Below, piece by piece: positions 23,470 to 35,400 of a DNA stretch of 64,000 bases. The position numbers were made by a program, and so were the translations under genes. The notes beneath the pieces were generated by a model that saw nothing but the letters and a program-made list of their open reading frames with translations, was not told where the DNA came from and searched no databases. Source of the DNA: Macrobrachium rosenbergii (lineage: Eukaryota; Arthropoda; Malacostraca; Decapoda; Palaemonidae). Numbering within the stretch: the stretch's first letter is position 1; each line of letters begins with the position of its first letter. The stretch lies in NCBI RefSeq assembly GCF_040412425.1, contig NC_089777.1, positions 39,200,037 through 39,264,036 on the forward strand. The letters are read 5' to 3'.

Positions 23470-26400
23470 ATCAGCATCTGGCTGATATGAAAACAATCCC
23501 TCACACATGTATGATTGTCAACGTGTTTACACTTTGATCTTGAGTGCAAGGAGATTAATTATGCCACAACACATCAAGTTACAGTACTGTTGGCAAACGG
23601 CAGAATTTAAAATTATAATCCAAGAAACATGAGGATTTTGCAAACAAATAAGTGACAAGTAAAGAAAGCAAGTAAGAAAAGGGAAGAGAAATAACTTTTC
23701 ACCATGAAGTCTTTTAAACAAACAATCCAAGGCACGCATAAGCTGGACAGAGCACCAGTGTGTTTCATGATGTGGGGATAAATGACTTATACAGTGCTAA
23801 AAAATCGTAAAAAGAAAGTGTCACTCGGTAGGTATTTTACCATAACGAAAAGAAGTGATTTTGGCGAATCGAGTGTAAGTGAAAGAAATGGGCAAAATGT
23901 AGCAAATGAGGAAAAATCACTCGAGCCCAGCTGGGAAGTCAGTGGGAAGCGGACACCTGTCTCCCACCCAATAACCCACCACCATCCCCACTTGCTCAAG
24001 TAAGAATTTCAATTTTTTATTGTCACTGTATTGCATTTCATTGTTTTTATGTTGTATCATTATGTTAAATTTACTGTGAAATTCCCTTTTTATTTTTTTA
24101 TGTGAATTGTTACTGCTTTTATGTACATACAGTAATGTTTTTGCTGTCTCTTCTCCTTCTCTCCTCAACAATATAAATGCTCTCTCCCTCTTATCTCAAG
24201 TCAGCTGTGCGTTACCACAGTGACATATGATTTTGTTCATCTTTCATGTTAAATTTTTATTGTGAAAGTGTATTCTTTTATTTTGTTGATTATGGTTATT
24301 ATTAAACTATATATTGTAAAGGGAACAAGATATTAATACAATTTTTCTTGTAGGACGCAGTAGGCCATCAAGTGCAAGTATAAACAAGAACAATCGGTCC
24401 GGTTGAAGTATGAGTATTTGTTCGACAAATGACACAAAATTTCTTCGAAAATTTTGGTTGAATCACGGAATGTTCAACAAACGAGGTACTAATGTACTTA
24501 AGGGGATCGGCCGGTTTCCGACTTTTTTAGCGACAGGTTGTTGATATATAGGGGATTTGTTAAAGGATATTGTGTGGAACTTCTGGGGAAAAAATTTTTG
24601 TTCAGTGACCTTAGGTTTTGTGACGCCAGAGCATTTTTCGGCCAAAAATGGCCATTTTCAAAATGCATCTCCTCCTTTGCTTTTTGGTTTTAAGGGATGA
24701 GATTTGAACCACGTATAAAACACATATGGACCTTCAATACAAAGCCGGGGATTTTTGATTTTTCAATTATTTTCCGAGATATGAATTTTTGTTTTTTTTT
24801 TTAATGAAATTTTCCTGGAAAAATTACAGAAAAAAAATTGCCAAAAATCAGAAACTCAAAATATTAAAAATCCCCGGCTTTGTTTTAATCTACCATGTTT
24901 CCCCATGTTATATTTAAAATTTCATTTAGATTGGTCCAATACTAAGGGAGGAGATGCATTTTAAAGGCGAAAAACTTGTTTTGAGAAACGGGCCTTCAAA
25001 GTTTTAGTTACATAAAAAAAGTAAAAGGGACTTCAAAGACTTATTACAAATAATTCTATGGTTTTAATTTTTATTTTTGGGTATTAATTAATGCAAAATG
25101 ATTATAAATAAGAATATTAATTGATTATTTATGTGCCTAAGACACATTCTTATAAATTTTAGGTTCCTGGTCCCCTGTGTCTGATCTTGCTGCAAGGTAT
25201 TACTCTAGGGTATCATAGTTGCCTACACTTTTTATTAGTGTCTCGAATCCATCCCTTGCCAAATGGATCCTGGGAATTACTTTACATTCACAATTAGGGA
25301 TTCGTGATTCAAGTAATTCATCAAGTCTTGCTTCACTTATTATGATCATTTTATTTTCAGGATCGTCTATAATATCAGCCTCCGAGCTACTGCTTTCTTT
25401 TTCTAAAATATCTTTGCCCTTTGGTAGTGACGAACAAATAAAAAGGCGTTTAGGGGTGATGTGGTTGGTCTCTGGTCAGCAGAGATCGCTGCCTGCGCCC
25501 GTTTGATGGGCGACAGCTCTCTCTCTCTCCGTCGCTCCATTCCCTTTATGGCACTAATTTCTTGAACTCTTTCTTCTACTTCTCGCCTGGACTTTTCCAC
25601 TTGGCTTTTCCGCATTCTAGAAGCATGAAGTGAACTCTTGGACCTTTTAGGCACGGTGAAAAACAAAACACCGCAGAAAAAATACAGAGTTCAGTCAAGG
25701 CTAGCGAGCATGAAAAACGTGTCCTTCTAGCTTGGAAGTTTATAGGCAACTCTCGGCCACAGTCGGCGTCATGGTATGACGTGTGTGTTGTCATGGCTAG
25801 GAATAACTAAAAGGCGCCGAGTAGGATATTATTGACATTATACATTTCATTTCAAAGGAAGTTTTCAGTAATATATATCGCAAAACTATACCAGACTAAA
25901 TCATTTGCGCTACTGGTGTTTTATGGGTATATAGTTATTGTTACATTTTAGGCCATAACTAGAGAAATACGGCAAATTTTAGCATAATATTTCGTGGACA
26001 CATTCTTGAACCCTATACGAAGCCATAGAATTTTTTTCAGCAAATCAAATTTTTTAAAGATTATTGGGTTTTTTTAGGCGGCCGATCCCCTTAACTTTTA
26101 CCTTCACTAACCATAAATCAAAAAATATTGTTTTAAATCCTATACTATACGTAAGTTGGGGCTTATAAAAACTACTCTGGAACTTCAGATAAGTAATGTA
26201 CACAAAGGTAACTAACATCAGACAGCTTACAATTTGTGCAGCATTATTTGGATCACACTTCATTCCTATATTTGTACTACACTTAATTCCAAAATATACA
26301 TACCATTGACTTCACCAATGTGTCCCTGAATTTCAGCTTGAGTTAATAATTCATCATAAGCATCTGGAATGTAATCTTCATCGCGGCTCTGAAAAATGAA

Positions 26401-29400
26401 GTGAAATTTACAAGTCTTTTTTAACTTTTAAAAGAAAAACGCATTGTATCTATAGATATGATACTCATTTCCTATGAAGGATTAACACTGAAAAATATTT
26501 CTCAATCTATGATGCATTAAAGAAACGTAGTGTAAGATTTTTATGTACGTTACCAAAAATTAACCAAATATAAAGTTACTTAGAGAATCTTTCAAGCTTC
26601 CTTGTCAATAAAAAAAAAAAAGTATATTTTAGGAAAAAATCAAAACAGCATTCCTAACCTTATTGATGGCTATTTCTTTCTTGTGCATCTTGGCATCTGA
26701 AAGACAATGAAGGTAACTTTCTATATTTTCATGGAGAGCATTCTGTATGTGGGCTGAAGGATTTTGTAGGGTTTCAAGAAGTTCCACAGAGTCCTGTTAA
26801 AATATAAAATAAAAACAAAGAGTCAATTTGCAACATATCAAGAACAGCATATCATAAACTCTTCACATCATTTGATACAGGTTAATGACACCAGTTAGTT
26901 AAAATTCTGCACTATCATAAAGCCAGCCTAATTGGTTGCCCTTAAGAATAAAGGTTGATTTTTATTAATAATTTGCAACCTGAAAATTTTAGTGATTAGG
27001 TAAATTTTTAAAAAATTATATTTTTAAAAAGTTTTTGTTTCCATAAAATGAAACTGCTATTGATTAGAGTTTGGACATTCACAAAAAACATGTTTAACTA
27101 TTTTTGTTGACCTACATTCTAAAAGGGTTGAGTTATGTTGGCTATCTATTGGTTAAAAATTATGACCAATTTTAGTAACATAAATGGTAAATTTACTTCA
27201 ATATGGCATTCTTTTGGTGTGAAGAATGGCTCAGTCTGGTATTTGGTATGATCTGTTATCACTGGTCAACATCAAAATCATCATTCCAAAATGTGTATCA
27301 CTTACTAAAGATGATATAGTCTAGAGATTTTACTTGATCACTGACAAGATGGCTTCACCCAGTTTGGTCATAGTTGTTTCATCTTTGGGTGCTTGGATTC
27401 ACAAGTATTAACTGGAAAATGTCTATGTTCAGTAGTAAATGCATAATTTTTTAAACAGTAAGATAGTATTGTTAAGTAGAAGGTAAGAAATTGAGAGCAG
27501 TCCATTGATTGGGAAGTTCTGGTACTGAGGCAATTTTAATTCTCATATTTATTAACTCACGATTGCTGATTAGCTCTCACAAAAAGGGGTGAAGAATGGC
27601 TATTTATGAATATGTTTCTTCAGTCAAACATTTCAGTTGAAGAAACTTTTGCTGGTTTTTATTGCATTTTGCATAGTTACAAGGTCATGGACTGAGGCAG
27701 TGGTTGGAAGTGTAAAACTTTCATTTTGGAATGATACAACAAATTTTTTGGAAATGAGTGCCAGTAGAGCATATGAACTTGCAAGGACAAAGACTATGCA
27801 ATAAAAATCAGTCATAATAATAAGACCTTTCACATGCAGTACCTTCTTTTCAATAGCATCATTTACAGCAATTACTGCTGCATGAAGTGAAGCTTCATCA
27901 ACTTGTAGTTCACTTGCAAGAATCCCTCCAATCTTTCCAAACTGAGGCATCTGACAGCCATACTTGCTCAATTCTTGCATCATGGCATTCATAACCTCAT
28001 CTGCAAAAAAGACAAAGTTAAAACCACTAGTCTGTGAACTAAACAGCAGCACAATACAAACTGACAGAAAATTAATATATTCAATCAAGAATGTAATGCA
28101 TATCAGTTTTTGTGATGTATGATACCTAAGGTAAATTTAAACACTAATAAATATCACAATTTTTTAAAAGTAATTTGTATTTTTCCAAGGCATATAAACC
28201 TGAGCCTTTTCGCAGGAGTATTCTATAGCGCAAACTGGAATCAGTGCTGTAACATGGTAGAGGTAAGGGGATCCCCACTTATCTGCTGTCACCGAGCACT
28301 TTTTCCTTCCTTAGCAAGGACTAAGTGGGGGATGTGATAAAAGACTCTGATTTGTGTACCTAGGAAAAATACAAATAACTAAATATTTGTATATAATAAA
28401 AATAAAAGTTACTCTACAGATTTGTTGTTTGTTCTTATGGGAATACAAACCATTGCCCTTTATGTAGGAGGCCCATCCCTTAAAAAGGAAGGTAGTCTCT
28501 CAAATGACTGACAGGTTGAATCTCCACCGAGAAATGTCATGTCCCCTATCACGACAGTGAGCAGGGGAGTAGTGACTCCTACAACCTATTTGCTCTGGCA
28601 TATGGATGCCAGACAAATAGGGCCCTGAGCCTCATTAAGCTCTTACAGGAACATCTCAGAGAACCAAGCGTGATCCATATGAGACATGGCAAAGGTCAGA
28701 TGGCAGTTAAAATCTGATTCATAACAACTGATGGGTTCCGACTGTAGCTGAAAAATCCACCCCTAAACCCTCGAATTTCTGGGAGTGGAATGAAAGGCCT
28801 TCTGGAACACTGATCACAGAAGAAGGCCAACTTTCACTAGCACACATTAGCCTAAGATTTTTGGGGGTACCTGGACATTTTAGCAGTCTTGCAAAAAAAT
28901 TTACTCTCCAAGCACGCAGCTGAAGGGCTGTACCAAGTGATGATACCTATGAATGTGGGGCTGACAAAGGAGAGTGGGACAAAAGGGAATCTATCTGAGC
29001 AACTCAACCAAGAGAACCAGTAAATCAGGAAACCACTTAGCATAGGAACAACAAGGAGCTACCAGGGTCATTCTGAGCCTCAGTGCAATTGGCACTTGGT
29101 TGAATGTTCAGTGAATTAGACTGAGGGAAAGTCCAGTGTCACAAGGGTGTTGGAATATGTCTTCTAGGGGTACCTAGGAATCTGGCACAGGGGAGCAAAA
29201 AACTGGAAACTTTCTGTTTAGCCATGTGGCAAATAGGTTGATCACAGGTCCTCCCCAAAGCTCAAACAGCCTTTCCACCAAGCGAGGGGAATAAGGACCA
29301 CTGTCCCTACTGCCTGGCCCTGGTGGATGAGCTGGTCTGCTCAAACATTCCTTCTGCCTGAAATATATCTGGCTGACAGCTCAATGGCATGGCAACCTGC

Positions 29401-32400
29401 TCAATCATGTATCTGACAAAGGTGAAGGGAGGCCTACCTCTGCTTGCAGATTTCTGCCACTACAGAAGTGCTGTAGCTCACCAAGACTACAGTGACTCAC
29501 CATGTGCTCTTGGATGGCCTGTAGGGTTAGCCGCCAAAGCATGATGTGTAGATGAGACTCGTCCTTTGACCACACACCTGAAGCCTACACTGTTCAGGCG
29601 AGTGCCGCCAATCTTTTGACACTTTAGAAAACAGCAGCATCTCAAAAGGTGACTTCAAGTAAACTACAACAAGGTTCCCATCATCTAGCCATCAAGCTAG
29701 GTCTTCCCTGACCTGAAGGTAACAAGCCAAGAGGGAAGATCACAACATACAGAATCTCTCCAGGGGAATAAACAAGGGAACAAGCTGCCTTGTTCTGTAA
29801 AACATCAGGGAACCCTCTGAACCAAAGATCAGTTCATTCACCAGCTCCAAAACACAAGCTGGCTATGGCCACAACAATCTGTATTGATTCAGCAGCAAAC
29901 CCAAGGGTAAGTTCAATTAGTAAGCCTGAATTCAGATGGGGCATTTGGATCACCTTCCCAGGATCAGTTTAAAAATGGGCTAGACCACCTCTCAAAAGTG
30001 TTAATCCAACTGACTGCTGGGGTACTGACAAAGCAAGACCCTTCAGTACTATAATAATAACAATAATAATAATAAAATAAAATAAAATAATAATAATAAA
30101 TAATTATAATAATATAAGTAATAATAATAATCTTTATTTCAGCTCAAGGCCGTATACATGGAATATACAAATACAGTACACACAATCTAGATACATAAGA
30201 TAACATGATAAAATTAATTATTGGCAGTATCCACACAGTTGCTGAAGAAGCATTTAATTTATACAGTCTTCTCTATTCTTCTTATCCTTTTTTTCTCAGC
30301 CTGTAGCTGACAGATCAGGTTTCCCAAGGAGACACAAAGATTTCTGTTTTCTTAGGTTTATTTCCTCTGACGTTTCAAACATGCTCTGGCGTTTATTTTC
30401 AAAGAGTGAATGGAATTGCATGCAGGTTACAAGGGTATTAGCAAGCGGGGGTGTACAGTTGTCAGGTATTCAGCTGTGTTTTGGTTGGTCCTAGGTTGGT
30501 GATGAAGTTGGGCCCGGAGATGTTGAGACCTTCTGGGCCTAACTGCTATTGGAATTTAGGAGTGGCTGTTATCCAGGATTATAAGTTGTTCAGGTAATCT
30601 GCCTTCTGTGTCCGGTGCTGGCTCTCTTTCTCTTTCTATCACTCTTTCTCTTTCTCTCTCTCATTGTCACTTTCTCTCTCGCCAGAGTCCGGTGTCAGTT
30701 GGTTTCCTAAATTTCTTTGTATGGTGGTAGGGAGAAATTCGGTTTCCTTCACCGTGTTGATGTTCGGCTTTTTTTCTAAAATATGTAGAGCTTCGAGAAG
30801 CCGTAAGGATCGGCGGTCCGTTGCCTGGTCGATGATTTTGGTGTTCTTTACGACTTCTTCTCTTTCGGGCCTTCTTTGGTGTTTTTGAGCATAATGATTA
30901 AAAATGATATTTTTATGATAAAATAAAGTTTTGTACATACTTACCTGGCAGATATATACTTAGCTATAGTCTCCGGCGTTCCCGACAGAAATTCAAATTT
31001 CGCGCACACGCGACAGGTAGGTCAGGTGATCTACCATACCTGCCGCTGGGTGGCGGGAATAGGAACCATTCCCGTTTTCTAATCAGATTTTCTCTTCCAC
31101 CTGTCTCCTGAGGGGAGGCTGGGAGGGCCATGTCGTATATATCTGCCGGGTAAGTATGTACAAAACTTTATTTTATCATAAAAATATCATTTTTTGTACA
31201 TGCAACTTACCCGTCAGATATATACTTAGCTGATTGGCACCCTTGGAGGAGGGCAAGAGACAGCTAATAACTAAAAACGGGAAACAACATATGTTGTAGG
31301 ATAAACAAAAACCATGGTTCTTACCTGATTGGGCAGAAGACTTCATGGATACTGTCTATGAGTCTGCATGCCTCAAGAGCTTCAGCGAGGAAGTGACCTA
31401 TGACTGACAGCCCTTCTGGATCATATCAATGGGGAAGACCCACTTACATGACAGAGCCTGTTATGGATCGTGTCAATGGGGATTAACCCACTTACAAGAC
31501 AGAGCCCTTTACCTGAATCATATCAATGGGGCTATCCTCTTACATGACAGAGCTAGGTAATAATAAAAACTACAAGGAGCTAACAACCAAACCTGACCAC
31601 CTGACCAAGCCTAACCTTGTTAGTGATACAAGATGAAAGAGAGAGTATCTCAACACTCTCTTCCAGCCGACCATAAAAACACAACCACGCATTAAAAGAA
31701 AACAACCAACTAGTTAGACTAAAAAGGATTAGCTTCAGCTCCTTGACCCAGCACCGAATCCGCGGATACGTAAGCTCCTAGAGAGAAGCACTTCTCATAT
31801 GTAACACTAACATCTCTCAAATAATGAGAAGCAAACACTGAGTTACATCTCCAGTACGTAGAGTCCACAATAGACTGGAGGACCAAGACTTGTGGAAAGC
31901 CAGAGAAGTAGCTATGGCTCTCACCTCATGAGCATTCACTCTTAGGAGCTGTAAATGCTCGTCCTTGCAAGAAAGACGAGCCTCCTTGATAACATCTTTA
32001 ATGAAGAAAGCCTGGGCGTTCTTAGAAATTGCTCTTGAAGGATCCTTGACAGAGCACCAAAGACTTTCAGTGTTGCCTCCGAGCTGTTTCTTTTTCTCCA
32101 GATAACATCTAAGGCTTCTTACTGGACAGAGAGTGTGCTCTAGCTCTTGTCCTGAAATAGTGGAGAGTCCCTTGACCTCAAAACTCCTAGGCCAAGGTTT
32201 GGAAGGGTTCTCGTTCTTTGCTAAGAAGAGAGGCTTAAAGGAGCAGATCGCAGAGTCCTTCTTAAAGCCGACTGAACCTTCCGAAGCCTGTAATTCCTCA
32301 ATCTTTTAGCAGATGCAAGAGCAAAAAGAAACAACGATTTCCTGGTTAAATCCCTGAAAGAGGCAGATCGAGGAGGCTCAAATTTATCTGACATTAAGAA

Positions 32401-35400
32401 TCTTAAGACCACGTCCAAATTCCAGCTGGGAGGTCTAGGGGACTTGTTTTTAGACGTCTCGAAAGACCTTATAAGGTCGTGAAGGTCCTTATTTTCGGAG
32501 ATGTTAAGACCTCTGTGTCTAAAAACTGAGGAAAGCATGCTTCTATATCCCTTGATGGTAGAAACCGCCAGGTTACACTGTTCCCTTAGATAAAGAAGGA
32601 AATCCGCTATCTCCATTACAGAGGTACTGGAAGAGGACACTTTCTGAGCTCGGCACCATCTCCTAAAGACTTCCCACTTCAACTGGTAGAGGGGCAAGGT
32701 AGAGGATCTTCTGGCTCTGGCGATAGCCCTCGCAGCCTTGCGCGAAAATCCCTTCGCTCTAACCAGTCCTTCGACAGTCTGAAGGCAGTTAGGTTTAGAG
32801 CGGGAAGGTTCTTGTGATATCTGTCGAAGTGGGGCTGTTTGAGAAGATCGCTCCTGAGAGGGAGCGACCTGGGAAAGTCTATCATCCATTCCAGTACCTC
32901 TGTGAACCAGTCTCGGGATGGCCAAAAGGGAGTGATCAGGGTGAGCTTGGTGCCCTTTGAAGAAACGAACTTTCTTATCACCTCCCCTAGAATCTTGAAC
33001 GGGGGAAAAGCATACCCGTCTAGACCTTCCCAATCTAGGAGAAGGCCGTCTATTGCTACTGCTCTGGGGTCCGAGATTGGGGAGCAGTAGTTCTCCAATC
33101 TCTTGTTCCAATGGGTGGCAAAGAGGTCAATATGAGGTCTCCCCCACAGGAACCACAGCCTTTCGCAAACCTCTTGATGTAGAGACCACTCCGTGGGAAG
33201 CACCTGGTCTTTCCTGCTGAGCAGATCCGCTCTCACATTCCTTTCTCCCTGAACAAATCTGGTGAGGAGAACGATGTTCCTCTCCCCCGCCCATAACAGA
33301 AGGCTCCTTGCTGCGACGTACAGGGAGAAGGAGTGAGTCCCTCCTTGCTTCCTGATATAAGCCAGGGCTGTGGTGTTGTCTGAATTTACAAGGACTACTG
33401 ACCCCTTGACCAGACGTTCGAATCGGACGAGCGCTAGATGAATGGCTACTAGCTCCTTCTTGTTGATGTGCCAGGACCTCTGATCTGTTTCCCAGGTGCC
33501 TGACACTTCTTCCGAGCCTAGTGTTGCTCCCCAACCCGACTCCGACGCGTCTGAGAACAACACTAGGCGAGGGTTCGGCAGTTGAAGAGGAATTCCTAGA
33601 CCCAGTTTCTGGGGGTCTAACCACCAATGGAGATGTTCCTTTACTTGATTTGTAATCTGAAAGGAGTCTGACAACTCTTGGGACTTCCGATCCCAAGATT
33701 CGTTCAGGAAGAGCTGTAGAGGTCTTAGGTGAAGCCTTCCTAGAGAAACGAACTGTTCCAGCGAGGAAATGGTCCCCAGCAGATTCATCCATTCCCTCGC
33801 CAAACATCTGTCTTTCCCTAGAAAGTCTGTCACCTTTTGAAGGCAGCGTTCCCTTCTTTCCAGGGAGGGAAACGCTCGAAAATCCCGAGAATCCATCAGA
33901 ATCCCCAGGTAGACAATTTCCTGCTGAGGAATCATCTGAGACTTCTCGAGGTTCACAAGAAGTCCTAGAGACTGAACCAGTCTTAATGTACGAGAAAGGT
34001 CCTCCAGACAACGGTTTTCCAAATTGGCACGAATCAGCCAATCGTCGAGATACAAGGAAATCCTCACCCCTTCCAAATGCAACCAGTGAGCTACATTCCT
34101 GAGAATGGTCGTGAACACTTGGGGAGCTGTGGAAAGTCCGAAGCACAGAGCCCTGAACTGGAAGGTTCTTCCGCCTACCATGAACCTAGGAACTTCCTGG
34201 AGGAGGGATGGATGGGAACGTGGAAGTAAGCATCCTGAAGGTCCAGGGACACCATCCAATCTCCTTGACGAAGAGACGACAGAACAGAGGACGTCGTCTC
34301 CATTGAGAACTTCTTCTTGATGACGAACGAGTTCAGGGAGCTCACATCCAAAACCGGTCTCCACCCTCCCGAAGTTTTTGGCACTAGAAAAAGCAGATTG
34401 TAAAATCCCGGGGAGTGAAGATCTTGCACCGGTTCTATGGCAGCCTTTGCTAGCATTTGCTCGACGGCTAGCAGAAGGGCTTGCCTCCGCACAGGATCCT
34501 TGTATCTCGCCGATAACTCCTCGGAGTTGTTGTCAAGGGAGGCTTTCGAGATGAAGGGAATGAGGTAACCCTTCCTCAAGATAGAGGGGGACCATTCGTC
34601 CGCCCCTTCTGTGCCCAGGCTTCGCGAACTTCAGAAGTCTGGCACCTACTGGCGTCTGGAGGACTTGCTTCTCACTTGGACTTCCTGGCAGGGAGTCCTG
34701 AAGGTCTTGATCTTCTTTCAGGTCTACGCCCTGATAGACCTGGATCCTCGAAAGGGCTCCTGAAAGGGGCCTTCTCCTTCTTAGCAAGGGGGAGCAGTAG
34801 GTCTCATCCTTTTAGACTGACTGGTCCTGAAGCCTAGCAGATCCTGAGAAGCTTTCTCAGACAAGGAACGAGAGACCTCCTTAACAGTCTCCTGCGGGAA
34901 AAGATGGCTTGACAGCGGAGCGTACCTTGAGGGATTCTCCATACTCCTGAACCAGCAAAGCTGTCAACCTCTTATAATCTGAAACGTTGATATCCTTGGG
35001 GGCTTCGTCCTCCGATAACACTTCCAGGCCTGCAGGAGGAGGAGAACGTTTGGAAGCAGAAGGGCACTTGCCAGAAGAAGAGCGCCTAGAAGGAGAGGAG
35101 CCTTTGTCCACTGAAGAACGACGATCCGGAGAAAAGCGCCTGCTAGATGACTGGCGCCTGACGGGAGAAGAGGCTCGAACGGTAGAGGAGCCCTTGCTAG
35201 GAGAGGGGCGCCTACCAGAAGGGAGGGAGGCTGGGGAGGAGCTTCTACGAGGCAAAGAACGAGACTGACGAGAAGAGCGTTTCACTGGGGAGAAAGCATC
35301 TCCAACAGGAGAAGACCGACGACGACGAGGGCGCGAGCGCCTGGGAGGAGAGGCGCTATCCGCCGACTAAGAGCGCCTAGGAGAGGAGCGCCTGCTGCTG

